Of a stretch of DNA of 64,000 bases, positions 25,916 through 38,024 are shown piece after piece. Made by a program: the position numbers and the translations under genes. The stretch spans positions 248,001 through 312,000 of the forward strand of contig PEDN01001352.1 of assembly GCA_003864495.1 (NCBI GenBank), given 5' to 3'. This DNA is from Nemopilema nomurai. Its lineage: Eukaryota > Cnidaria > Scyphozoa > Rhizostomeae > Rhizostomatidae. Each line of letters starts with the position of its first letter. The stretch's first letter is position 1. The notes under the pieces are model-generated. The model searched no databases. It saw only the letters and a list, made by a program, of their open reading frames with translations, and was not told the origin of the DNA.

Positions 25916-26965
25916 GAGGCAAAGTGTAATTATAGAACGAAATGTAAATATTTGTAGTGTGAGCTAACAATGAACCAGCAGGTCAGTAATTCTTTCACCA
26001 AGACTTGTTGTAAAAGCAGTTAAAGGACATTAAAAGCATGTCAGCCAAGATTAGCCAGGCATTGCCCTTGGCGTTTGACGGGCTTAATTTAACCGCGATT
26101 TTCCGATCAACTTTGCGCTGGCTTGCGTCCATGTACTCATTTGCTTTTCTACTTTGTGCCTCTGCGCGGCAGTCATGTAATAGCCAGCTGCTCAATTTGT
26201 TGTTGTTGCTGTGGTTAATGTTGACCCTTGTGATGCCCGAAGGTGCCTGTAGTTTCAACTCATTATGCGGAAATGAATAGTTCCGAATCCATGAATATTT
26301 GATTGATTGTGATATTTTGACCTTTGTTGCAATGATACGGAAATGCTAGTGTATAGTATGGTATAATCTACTTTTGTGGTACAAATATTACGCGGAAGTA
26401 TTATGACTGGTATTAAGATAAAGGCTGATTGTTTATTAATTATTGCGGCCAATGTTTAAACTGTTATAAGAACTGTTTTCAGCGATAAAAACAGCATTTG
26501 TCCTGTTCGTAAGCACTGAAAAACCCGTGATTTTTTATCTCTGTCTTCTCTCCTCTGACAAGGACGTAATCACAAATCATGACTCGTGTTTGAGACAGAT
26601 GACAATTTCTTTATCATTTTATGCTTCATATACATATTTTTAGAAATTGTTCTAGAGAGAAGTTTTTCAGAAACGATGTCACTGATGCTGCTTCATTAAA
26701 AAGCTCCTACCTATTTTTAGGCCGACAGTTAATGTGCATGCTGTAGGAAAACTTTGCTACTAACCAACTTTGCATCTGCTTGTATTTGCAAAATAGAAGC
26801 TAGCTCTCTGAAAAAAAAACAAAGTGCAAGCAGTTGCAGAAACTCATGGCATCACTTAGGGCGGAGATTAACTTCGTTTTTGCGTTGTTTATTCAGATAA
26901 TGCTTTTAGAGTGTGGAGCATTTGCTACGTTTCTTCCCTATAATGGCATGTATTTATTTTCAAAG
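25916..26965. other. Opsin 3' flank to the proposed AQR terminal exon; no gene seen
   Basis: AT-rich sequence. Open frames near 26038-26280 on both strands are short and unlike any family that I know, so I do not call a gene. Confidence 0.5.
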
Positions 26966-27103
26966 CTTGAGAACAAAATGGACGTTGTAGAGGAAGTTAA
27001 AGCCACAACAGAAGAGACAAAGAAAACCAACCATGAAGCGAAGGAGGAGAAGGAAGAGTTAATTGTCAATGAAATAGAAATGGGGGCAAAGAAAAGTGAA
27101 TAA
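26966..27103 (+). CDS. AQR: Probable terminal exon of AQR (acidic, charged tail)
   Basis: The last clear AQR exon ends at 21459 in phase 0 after MRAHHE, the point where human AQR passes into a poorly conserved acidic tail. A stretch preceded by a pyrimidine-rich acceptor (TTTTCAAAG) opens in phase 0 at 26966 with LENKMDVVEE. It runs 45 codons of Glu/Lys-rich sequence ending GAKKSE and a TAA at 27101-27103, and a possible ATTAAA follows near 27211. Composition, phase and orientation fit the AQR tail. If correct, the last intron is 5.5 kb and encloses the opsin. Weaker alternatives are an exon at 22024 (starts KISFPLSPND) and a very short one at 22884 (PQAKR then stop). The exon could also belong to a separate small gene. 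This link is inference. Confidence 0.5.
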   Translation, partial: LENKMDVVEEVKATTEETKKTNHEAKEEKEELIVNEIEMGAKKSE

Positions 27104-30100
27104 GAACTTTTAGTGCCTGATTTGCCGTCTTACTTTAAATAAGCGCTGAGGCTCACATGCAAGTGACTGGTTCGATTTAGAGATAGGCGGATAGAAACTG
27201 AAGTATGAGCATTAAAAGAAGGGGTAAAGATTCCTTGTCATATCAGGGCTTGGTGTTCTCTTTGTGTACTGGGTGTATCTTCGAATCATGGCAAATCGTG
27301 AAAAATCTCTGTTTTATACTAAGGCTCTAAAGCAACAGTTTTCTCTATTACAAAACACAATCTTATGACCGATGGGTGTGAGCAAGAAATAGAGGTGTTA
27401 GGCCTATTTCCATACACCATATTACTGTCGCAGCGAACTAGGCGTGACGAAGGCTAAGTAGCAGTGAAATGCCACTCGCATGCAGTATCTGATACTAGAC
27501 GATAATGCTTCATTTCAAGGCCGCAAAAGTGCAACAGCTTGCTGAATTTATATATCTTTTGGTCCTGAACACGAAATTGATTAAGTTGATGTTGTGTTGT
27601 TTTCTGAAGCGCATGAACTGCAGAAAAGGATGCTCTTCAGTTTTCATAGATTTTCTCGGCTGCTTCGATGCTTCTCGGCATGGAGAAACAACGTTTGGAA
27701 GACGCGATCATCTTGTAAACCTGGGGCGCCATTTTGAAATTACAAAAAGGCGCGGGAAGCATTTACTGGAGACTGCTTTGCATTTTGTCGCGGCAAATTT
27801 ACGAACTTGATTCAGCACCTGAAGGCAAATTTAGTTCCGCGCTACAGTTTCGGGTCTCTCGCATTTATATAAATTTAATTTGCTACGGTAGAAATACGGT
27901 GTAGAAATTAGGCCTACTATGTAAAAGCTTCTAAGCTATCAATGCAGCCTACTACTATTTATGAAACCTTCAAACTGTTTTCAGTCTGTCTTGGCTCTTG
28001 TAGGTCCCCACGTGAAGACCTGTTTAAACATTTGATGACGTCTAAAATGACAGATCGACGTCGTGTTTGTGTGCTGATACCAAATTTAATGCTCAAACCT
28101 GTTATGATGTGTTAACTTTTCTCAAGTAAAAGTATACTTTTAGATGCCTCGGGAAAGATGTCTTACGAAAATTTCATAATGTGAACAGTTGCTTCTTTCT
28201 TGACCAACTGCTATACAAGCTGGGTGGTTCAGGTCTTTTTTGTGTTTTGATATGGCGTAATTAGAACGGAGAATGCAAGGAAGTGGCACAAATTGAAATG
28301 GAAGTAAAAGCAGGGTCCCCTTTGTAGTTGTATGCCAATGCCTTTTATGGGGTTCTTTTGGGTGATACACTTTTATGTGTGTACGTATTTCCCACTTTGT
28401 TGTATGAAACCAAAATCTGCCGTCTTTTTAAGCCAGGAGACTTTTATCTGCATGTTTTTTGGGAATTACAATAAAAGGCGAACCAGCTTTCAGAGTACTA
28501 GCTTGCCGATTCTGGCGGATTGAGGTTGAAATCCAGGACGCCTTTACAACGTAGTTTGACTCTATCAGTTAGGACGGACAAGCCTCTTCCAGAACCGGTT
28601 TGTGATTAAATCTTCGAGGCAACTGAAGCGATGCCAATGCTTATTCGATGACTATACCAAAAGCCGTTGGATTAAAAACAGAGCGTCAAAAGTCGACATC
28701 CACTTTATCTTAACACAGGCTCGCGCCCGAAAAGACTACAAACTGATATTGTCCCAGAAAACATCTTTTTATGCTTACCACAAGGCATCGATTTTTAATA
28801 AAGGATAAGAAAGTTGTGTTCAAAGAGATGTCCAGTAAATTGCGGTACCATCCCTGCTTTTACCATTCATACCGCCGACTTAAACTTCGTTAGCAAGCTT
28901 TTTTGAAAGTCTTATAGTCTATCAATGAGATGCAGATTACAGTGGTTTTGCAGGAGCCTGTTAAGGATTCAATGATCTCATTTGAAAGCTTATACTACAT
29001 CTAAGTTAATGTGGATGCTTGCCCTCCAAGTCCACAATATGTGCCAGTATCTCTTGTTCTTTGAAAAAATGTTCTGTAACAACATTTTGCTTAAGAAGAA
29101 TGTATGCTGGCACATACACTCCCTCGATGAGGCACCTCTACAAGCTTTTATTCCAATATCAAGGTTTTTCCAGCCAAGACGGAGCCCTGTCTATTCCAGG
29201 TAGGTTGGGGTCGTGGAAGCTTTTGTCAAGCTTGCAGTCTTGTGTTAGAATTCTTTTCTAAAGTCAGTTATTTCAACCAATAGTGAAATCATCTCATTCA
29301 GTTCAGACCAAGTTGATCAGTGGGATATTATATTTCAATCTAAAATTACCTTATTAGCAGTGTCATCACCTTAGAAGTAAACAAGCTCTTTTTTGTTCAA
29401 AATTGTTCACTCATCAAATATCGATAACTAAAAAACTTATTAGCCAACCTACAAATTATCATTCTAAACTGTCTTACGTACAGGGCTATAGCTTGAATTT
29501 TTATACCTTTTTGTACAACGAGGAAGGTCCTACAAACTCTTTTTCACATTCGCCTACATTTACAAATCTGACTTGATCAATGCGATACTATCGATATGAT
29601 ATAGATATCGATATAATTGTTATCGATATAGTCAATCTTTAGGCTCGATATATTTTCGTCGAGAAGCATATTCTTCCATATTTATTGACGCAGTAGTAAT
29701 TCATTTATGGTGAATTGTTCAAAACTCTCCCACCACAGGAAAGGCGCTACAAATGATCTAGTCCAGACAGAAGACAACCTCTTCTTGTTTACATACAATG
29801 GAAGGATCTGAAAGATAAAATGACCATGCAACTACAAATTTCTTCTGACAAGCAAATTTGATAACTACCTATCTCACGATGTGGCCATAATGCTTTGCGC
29901 ACACTGGAGCTTTCAGAAAACTAGAAATGAATTTCCAAATATACCTAGATATACACATTTAACTCCACGGCAGCCATAGTAAGGAAACTGCCCATTCTCC
30001 AATGCTATAGCCTTAGTATTTTAGGCGGAATCGGATGTTTAGAAAAGTTATCCCAACTTTCTAAATAAACTTGAAACACTCTAGCAAGTGGTAAACATAC

Positions 30101-31486
30101 CTTTACCTGTACTTATCCATCATTTTAATGTGGTTTTGGTAAAAGAAAATTTAGGTCGAAAGCCATCCATTTTCCAAGACCATAGCCTTAGTATTTTTGA
30201 TGGAATCAAACGTTTAGGAAAATTGTCCTAATTTTCTAAATAGGCTTGAAACACTCAAGCAAATGATAAGCCTACCTTTTCCTTGTACTTATCCATCATT
30301 TTAATTTGATTTTGGTGAAAGAAAACTTTGGTCGAAAGCCGTCTGTTTTTCAAGACACGTAATGCCTAAATATGTTAGCGAAAGCTGGTTGTAGGTTCAG
30401 GCAAAATGGTCCTATTTTTAAAACTAAAAGCTTCTTTAACGGTCTCTTAGCATAAGCTGTAGCTTTTACTTTTCCTTGCGTCCATTGCACCAAAGTGTCT
30501 GATATTCTTAATATACTGTAGTAGTGACATATGTGGTTAACACAGGCGTTCAAAGGAGCGATGAAAGACAAACACATTAGAGGTACTGTATGACTTAGAG
30601 AGTTTTTCCCTGCCGTGCAACTACAACACAGAGTTAATGTCTACTTAGTAGTTAATAGCAATAGAGAGAGTCAGGCGCATTCAAGTTTGAACATTCGTAG
30701 GCATTTGAGCACAAATTGGAACTCTTATCTTATCAAATTCCAGCAACGGTCGTTGTTGATTGGTCAAATTAAAAGAATCGTCGTTCTGAGCATGCCTTTT
30801 AGGAAACCCCTAATCGAGTAAATTTCAAATAATTGAGAAACAACATATGAGAATCTACAAGCCAACACAACAACAGGGAACCTCTAATTCTCTAAAAGTG
30901 AAACGCATCATTTTAGGCTAAGGGGACGCTAATTCTAAAGGCTTTCTCTCTGTTAATACTCTTTTTCAAACTCTTGCTGAAATTCTTTTTCTTACATTGA
31001 TCAAGAAGCACTCCGAAGAAAAAGGCGAGTTTTGTAAGATTTTACGTCTGATCACATCATACACTCGACTCGAATCATGCCATGCTAATACAAAAGGCAA
31101 ATTAACAAAGCATCTAACAGCGTGACTCAATAATAATAAAAGGCGTCGAAAGCACTATTTAAAATACGTTAAGCGTTAATAAATGGTTCAACAATCCGTT
31201 AAAAACCCTAAAAGCAGCTAAATAGAAAACAAAAGACGTAAGCATAGTTTCCCAACACTCTCGTTGGACTTGAGAGATCGTGCCTTTGCCCTCTTGTTGA
31301 AAAAAACACAAAACGCTGAATTCCTGTCTATTGGTTGCAAATCCTGTAGAGGAGGCAATTGCCCATGTGGGGTGAAAGCTCTGCTGTGATTGGAAAAGCT
31401 CTGCTCTGATTGGAAACAAAAGTGCAATAAGCGTGCAGCCATCCCACAATGCACTAGCAACGTGTCAAACCAAAGTGACCTACGAT
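27104..31486. other. Gene-poor intergenic stretch
   Basis: No exon with conserved protein similarity was recognised on either strand. It contains an AT-rich palindromic patch built on TATCGATA/ATATCGAT (29585-29632) and the 175-bp tandem duplication listed separately. Scattered open frames (27505-27810, 28982-29261) lack family features. Confidence 0.5.
29992..30356. repeat. Tandem duplication, period about 175 bp
   Basis: Two diverged copies (29992-30166 and 30167-about 30341) plus the beginning of a third share anchors such as ATAGCCTTAGTATTTT, CTTGAAACACTC, TTATCCATCATTTTAAT and GGTCGAAAGCC. It has no coding potential that I can support. Confidence 0.8.
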
Positions 31487-32755
31487 TTTAGTACCATTCA
31501 CGTGGAGCTGATGTCGCGGACGGTGGGACTCGCGAAGATGGGACGTATGTCGCAAAAATGTAAGTAATTGCATGCCAGTTACACATTGCATGCCAGTTAC
31601 ACACAGTGTCTTTAAAGACTCGTTACTTTAGAATGCTTAACTCTCAACCTGTTGCAATAGGCACGCTTTCTCAGAGACTTTGCCTGCTTTTCTTCAGGTC
31701 CAAGGGACTCCTGATGGAGTTTCAAAGTCAGCCTAGAAATGGCGCTGGGAAACGAAAGACATTAGGACATATGGAAGGTAATTTTTAGGCAGTCATTCTT
31801 CTACTGTGTGAAGACAGAGGGAATTTTTTCTTCTTAGTGCTCAGTACCTCGCTATCTCCAGAAGCACACGGCCCACGTGGGCGTATGTTGCGAAAGACTA
31901 CTTGGCGGGTCGTTTGATCTTTTGCTGTTATATTCTGCATCACCGCAACAAAATTATCGATGCCCATGCCACGCAAAATAGACAATTTCTATCAGTTTAT
32001 TTCTAAAGAATGTGACAAGCTCAGAGAGGGGGGTGCTATCAGGCAAGAAGCCAACTGGGGGAGTCATTGCCCGCTTAACCAGCAGAAATTGCCCCTCTTT
32101 GCCCTAACCCAAAAAAACCTGTTTTTGTCCAAAACCTTAGAAGAAATTGATAATTTGGTGAATCAGTATCAGTTGGTATGACTTCATTTATGCGTTGCAA
32201 AATAGTCGCATCGAATAAAGGCTGCGGTGGGTTGTACACCAGAAGCTCAGCTCGTTTCTTTTATCGTTCACAATCAAGAAACCAACTCGCTCACTTTGTA
32301 GCGATACTCAAATTTTTCGTCAATCAAACTTACCAATTGGTTGGTGGTTGACGGTCAGAAAATTGTTTAACATGTGATTCATCTTAGTGTTTCTCTTACA
32401 AGCCACCCAAATAAATAGCCGAGTATTTGGCCTCCGTTTGGTAAGCCTTTTGAATTTCTTTCTTGAAATGTCTTAAAAAACCACCGCCCCTCCTTATCGC
32501 CGGCCCTGTTGCATCCCCCTCCCCCATCCCTTAAACGCTGGCTTTTCGCCTGGATGCTGTAAGACTTTTCAATGTCTATCATTTTCTCAAAGACGGCCAA
32601 GACTACAGAACTCCAGAATTAATCTTTCTTATGTATTTTCAGGTAAAAGAAGATGATGTTCGAAGTCCTATTGCGATACCAGCAAGAGAAGAGCCGAAAG
32701 ACAGGCGAATTTCAAGACAGAACCAAAAACTGTTTTCAGAATGGCAAGTTCTTTG
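31487..32755 (+). CDS. Possible exons of an unidentified gene
   Basis: Three exon-like stretches can be joined in phase. The first is 31487-31559 (after ATTTTAG; donor GTAAGT). The second is 31699-about 31779 (after TTTTCTTCAG; begins SKGLLMEF, donor GTAATT). The third is about 32651-32745 (begins EDDVRSPIAIP, ends KLFSEW, with a possible GC donor). The first junction would create an ATG across the splice, giving a protein starting MSKGLLMEFQSQPRNG. A different ATG at 31511 gives a frame that dies in the second stretch. I do not recognise the family and cannot find downstream exons, so this may be a fragment or chance. Treat it as a hypothesis for transcript mapping. Confidence 0.3.
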
Positions 32756-33565
32756 TAATACAATTTCGCTCGTTTTGGTAGAACAGCAACGTTGCATAGA
32801 AACTGTTCAGCCCTGACATATTGTTACCAACGAAAACCCTGTGTTTTAAAAATATGCACCCATTTGATTGTACAGGAAAATGCTAAAAATACATTCAGTA
32901 GGCTTAGTTAATAGAAGCCGCTGTGTTGCCAAAACCGTCGCAAATAATTAGTCCACAGCCAAAAATTTAAACGAATTCTCAAGGATAATCATCACGCAAT
33001 ACCTCATATTTCACCACAAATTGTATCATTTACCAAAAGTATTTCAACGATTACCTAGCATTCGTAGCACCCATTGAATGGCATCAAGATTGCTGTAATA
33101 AAGAAAATCTGGGGCACAAGCTATAAGAGGGTTTGCAATTGAACTAGAGTCAATTACTATTTTGCCAATTTTGTAATTGTTATTACAACGTTTGAGAATG
33201 ATTTTCAAATGAGTTATGACAAGTCTAACTGCCAACTTGGATATCTTCTTCAAGAAACACCTTAATATGAAACATTTTAGACAAGAAGGCATTTTCGTAT
33301 TCAAAGTTAGCAAACGTATCGTTTTGTTTCTAAGCTTTCCCCCCAAAACCTGTTTAACATAGCCCCGATAATTATCCTTTTCGAAAAGCAATTAACACCC
33401 AAAGCTCTCATCTATATGTTGTATTTCCGTCTTACCAAACATCTGACTTTTGAATCTTGTAGTGATGTAGTTTAAATCGTATACTTAATTTTATATTTGT
33501 CGAATGATATTTTTGTTGCATTGATAAACTCGTCTCTCTCGAACTGGATCTTCGACCATCATGTC

Positions 33566-33721
33566 GGGATCTGGTCCCTGGGAAGTTCGAGTTCCTCGCG
33601 TCTATGTTTCGCTGTTTTGAGTTTCCAATCGCTATTGTTACAATGACAATATCGATCGAAAATTCAAAACAACGAAAACAATGGACGAAGGAACTAGAAA
33701 ATTCCCATGGGACCAGATCCC
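33566..33721. repeat. Imperfect fold-back (long inverted repeat) element
   Basis: Left arm 33566-33640 and right arm 33645-33721 are reverse complements at very roughly 80% identity, separated by only about 4 nt. Both outer ends share GGGATCTGGTCCC, and inner parts share GTTTTGA and AATCG/TATTGT blocks. Overlapping forward and reverse open frames here are a by-product of the inverted symmetry. It resembles a MITE or fold-back element; no target-site duplication was identified. Confidence 0.8.
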
Positions 33722-33924
33722 ACTGGACAATAGGGGCCGGCCGGGCAGAACCTATCTTAAACTTTTCATCTTTTGAACCTACCATACCTAGTGATTTCGA
33801 AACATATTTAAAATCGACCAAACCTACCTTAGAACTGATAGGAAAAAATTATTTTTAAGTTTTTCTAGAGACTTACTTTCTTCAAAGTTAAAACTTTTTA
33901 CTACATTCAAAAGCTCAACATCCA

Positions 33925-34155
33925 AAAGAACAGTTGAAATGCAATAAAAGAGATAGCCTATATTTGAAGAGTTTTTCAATAACTCTATATTAGAAAGGAC
34001 AAATACAATGCAATAAAAGAGATAGCCTACATTTGGAGAGTTTTTTAACAACTCTATATTGGAAAGGACAAATACAATGCAATAAAAGAGATAGCCTATA
34101 TTTGAAGAGTTTTTTTAACAATATGATACTAGAAGAACAGTTACAATGTTTTAAG
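33925..34155. repeat. Tandem repeat, 69-bp period
   Basis: Three near-identical copies and a partial fourth. The anchor GCAATAAAAGAGATAGCC starts at 33941, 34010 and 34079, giving an exact 69-bp spacing, and each copy contains GAAGAGTTTTT and AACTCTATATT. The period is divisible by three, so the frames stay open through the copies, but no protein is recognised. Confidence 0.88.
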
Positions 34156-37100
34156 AAGCTTGGTATTCAAAAGAATACTCAAAATGCAAGAAAGATAATA
34201 GAAAGAGATGAAATACTTGTTAATTACTTAATCTTTAATAGGCAATAAAAAGATTAAATCAAGTATCAATTAGATGAAGAATATATATGTTTGATATGAA
34301 CACGAGCAAACTAGAAATTAGAACAGAAGCCCACAACCTTTAGCTGCAGTGCTGGGTTTCTCTTTTGACAGGAATGGTAGAAAAGATGTATAAATTTAAT
34401 GCAAACACACCTAAAAACTTTAAAAACATTATAGACCCTAAAGCAGAATAGTATAAATTACAACTTTTGCAATAAAATATGAATAACTTTTGTAAAGTAA
34501 AATGCAGCTTGAAAAACAAGTATTTTTGTAAATAAGATTTTTTATCATTGCATTGATTTGCAATTGCAGTGGAATTTGGCTGAGCCAGGACTTTAAGGGA
34601 ACAAAGAAAACAGTCTGGTATTTTTAATGTCTTGACTCAGAGGGGCCTCATTAAAGTGCCTCTTTTAATAAAGGTGTAAAAACAAACGATTTAAAATACT
34701 AACAAATAGATGCGAATATAGATGAAAAACAAAGTCTCAATTAAACTGTGGAGTTTGCCCTAAAGGGATAGGATTATACAATGGAATCATTATGGAATTA
34801 AATGTTATGACATACCTTTTGAGAATACCAAATGGGCACTTTGACCGAAAGACATTGCATTTGTACACCCATCACATGAAATGAATTTGATATGTAGAAC
34901 TATGGGGCAGAGAGACTCATATTGAAGAATCAGCAGGTACATGGCAGGAAATGCTTGACTAAATATGAACCAAATTAATTTCAAAATCTAGATATACCCC
35001 CATCTAGATATCTAGATATAGGCTCCAAATATGCCCCCATCTAGCAATTGTCTAATTAACAGGCCTCCAAGTGCTAGCTCTTGAATTTACAGCATTTTGG
35101 AATACACAGATGCCCTTCCATCAAACAGGTTACTCCAACCTCATTCTAGTGGGTTATCTTCTGTATAGCCTGCAGCCCCCCTTGCCCCTCCTAGTGTCTG
35201 CCTTTGATTATAGGCAGTTACATCAAATATATTTAATTATAAATTGACAGAAATCATGCATTTAGATAACAAAATGTTTGGCAATATTTCAGAGATAATA
35301 CACTTATTCTTTAGGAGTTTGATTGATCACAGGGGCACCTAGAGTTCACCTCAAAGAGGTCTAAGAGGACCATTTACCATTCATTTTGAGTCTCACGACC
35401 CCTCTATATGGTTCAAAGCTGGCAAAAGGAGGTTGTCTGAAACAGAAATGGTTGGAACTGAAATAATTCTACATTATTCTAAGAATGTAATAGGTATGAC
35501 AGAAAGCTGAGGTGGACAGTTTGATATGACGAAGCAGGGAAGATTGTTGCTGATATTTGGAGATGAGTGTTGCTCCTGAAAAAGGGCCATGAGAGACTAA
35601 AGATACCTAAGGAAGCAAGTATCTCTTTTAATCAGCATTAACATCAAAACTAGTTTCATATCATACTGTCAGCGCAAATATGAATAGGTGACAAAAAGTA
35701 TATTGGGATAAAAAAGTCTCCAGTTGTGATAGAAAAGGGGTGAAAACCTGAAAGGGCAATGCTAAGGGAGCCATGAAGTGTTGATTGAAAAGAAACTGTA
35801 AGAAGTACAAAGCATTTAGGTAAGTGCTTTATAAGCACTGTTCCACTTAGATTTTTCTGTGTGTCAAAGGGGTTGCTGAGATATTTCATAGTACAACTAT
35901 GTACAACCAGCATGTCACTATAATTGCCTTTGTGAAGATCAGGATTTTCGTAATTTGCATTAATAATTGAAAATTAGAAGGGGGCAGCTATCATACCACT
36001 AAGCAAACAAAGATATTCTCTAAACTTCCCATCAAACAAAATGATTTTGTGATTAGAGCTGTTTGTTGATTGCATGATAAAAAACAACACTGGGTAGTAT
36101 TAATCACTTTGCAGTGAAGGGTTCAGATTATTTGAGGTTTGCAATAATCTGCACTTCTGAGTTCTACTGTCTGAAATTCTTCTACAAAGATTGGATATTC
36201 TTGTTGGGAGGAAATTTTTGAGATTTATGATAAACAGTTTGACACTGCATGTATTTAACAAGAAGAATTGACTTAAGACCAAACTGGTCTTGGACAAAAT
36301 GATGCCACATAAATAAGCATTGAGCAGATCAAGCCAGCAGTAGACAGAGTTGGAGACCTGTACATCAGGATTTTCAATGATTCAGGTTATAACAATGAGA
36401 TATTGCATTCTACATACGTGCATGGGGATGGAAGCAAAATTCCAGGGGTCTTGCACAAGGAATGTTCCAGTGGGTGTCAGATAAATGAAGGTTTCTTACC
36501 AAAGGGATAAGAAAGCTCATGAAAAGAATTCCACAACCTTTCTGCAGGGGGTTTGAAGAAAAAAGTATATTATGTTTTCCAGGTATGTGAATGTATGGGT
36601 CAAGATGGGTTCCAAATAGGCCAATAATGTAATTATAATTATATAAATTATATTTAATTATATCAATTCATACATTTCATAAATTCACAAACATTAGAGG
36701 CATTTAGTGTGGTAATGGTGAGGCAGTGAGTGCTTTCTTTGATTAGGTACAAGTAGATAAAATTGCAGCAACCCAAGAATAGGTAAAGAAATTAACTTTA
36801 ATTTAAACTTATTCTTTGTTGACATCTTAACATTAAAACTATAGATGGTAAAATACAGGCGCCTATTCTATCATTACACACTTCTGGATTTGGTTATAGA
36901 CAAAATAGAAAAATAACTAGTTAAAGACTAAATAAATGAATTTCTTACTTTCGATATCGTTTCCTCCTTTCTCGGGCAGCCAAAGATTACTCCTTCCATC
37001 ATAGGATATGTGGCATGCTGTCTTCTTTCCAACCACCAAATCAAAAGTTCCAATCAGCCCGGAACAACTTCTAAACTATAACTGCCTCTGGTATATATGC

Positions 37101-37312
37101 GAGGCCTGATGAAAATGTCAAATACTATCATTTTCCTCCAAATGTGTCTCTCGTATTACGATGCCTTCGAACAGAAAATAGCGCAATTCCAGAAGCAAGG
37201 AATGTTGTTCGACAAGTCACGTTCGTTGGGAGACATGCTAAACCTCGTTTCAGATTGACGCATGCGTGCGGCCCTTCATGTCTCAAACCCATTGATATCC
37301 TTTCCATTAACA

Positions 37313-37327
37313 CCCCCCCCCCCCCCC
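37313..37327. repeat. Poly-C run (15 C)
   Basis: An uninterrupted run of 15 C residues on the plus strand, upstream of MESD. It is a likely place for length errors or variation. Confidence 0.9.
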
Positions 37328-38024
37328 TTTCTTCGTTGAAACGAGCCTTTTTTGTCGCGAGTTGAACAATTCTTCAAACTCTTGCATTTCTAAATTCCAT
37401 ATAATAATAATACCAAGATAATCATAGAATTATTTTCATTGGTTTAAGAGCTTTATTGCAAGAGTTGGTTTTGCAACGTGATCTCCATCAATTCCTGTTT
37501 TATTCACTCGATTTATCGACCTTGAATTTAGCATCAGAAACTTGAAGTTTTGAAAAATGTTCTAGGTTAGGATATGCAAACCTTATATATATACTTCGGG
37601 TAATGGGTCCAGTACTACTACAAATGCCGTTTACACAGATCAGAGTAGGAAAGTTTTGCAATCCCTTAGAAATAACTTCACTCTAAGTCAGAATGCTACG
37701 CAAGTAAAGCTTTTCTAAACTGAGACAGATATTCGCACAACAAGTGTAAATAAGATTAGAAAACTTTTGTGCCAGGTGTATAGGGGAAACTAAATACACG
37801 CTAAGGTGAAGATAAAGGTCAGCTTTATTTTGAGACAGTGGGCCAACTCCAGTACCACCTGTAAGCTTCAATTAGGTTCTCGTCACTGGCGTTTATACGG
37901 GAGGGGTAGGGGGCTTTTTTTCCCAAGAATTTCAAAAACGACTTCAAGTTCAATTAGGTTCTCGTACAAAGGATGCAGCCTCCGCAGAAGCAATTCACAC
38001 TGCGCTGGACATATTGTAAGGAAA

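Larger units (their letters stand above)
32756..38024. other. Gene-poor intergenic stretch with repeats
   Basis: No conserved gene was recognised. It contains the fold-back element (33566-33721), the 69-bp tandem repeat (33925-34155), TCTAGATA-type short repeats near 34985-35045 and a 15-C run. A 115-codon reverse frame at 33044-33391 has no recognisable features. The right end is presumably the MESD promoter and 5' UTR. Confidence 0.5.

Noticed and set aside
26038..26280. 80-codon ORF with a hydrophobic segment and a mirrored 87-codon reverse ORF
   Set aside because: Neither frame resembles a known family or has convincing signals.
33044..33391. 115-codon minus-strand ORF
   Set aside because: Composition is AT-driven and no family features are visible; left uncalled.
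33432..33858. Overlapping forward and reverse ORFs with similar peptides
   Set aside because: They arise from the symmetry of the fold-back element, not from a protein gene.
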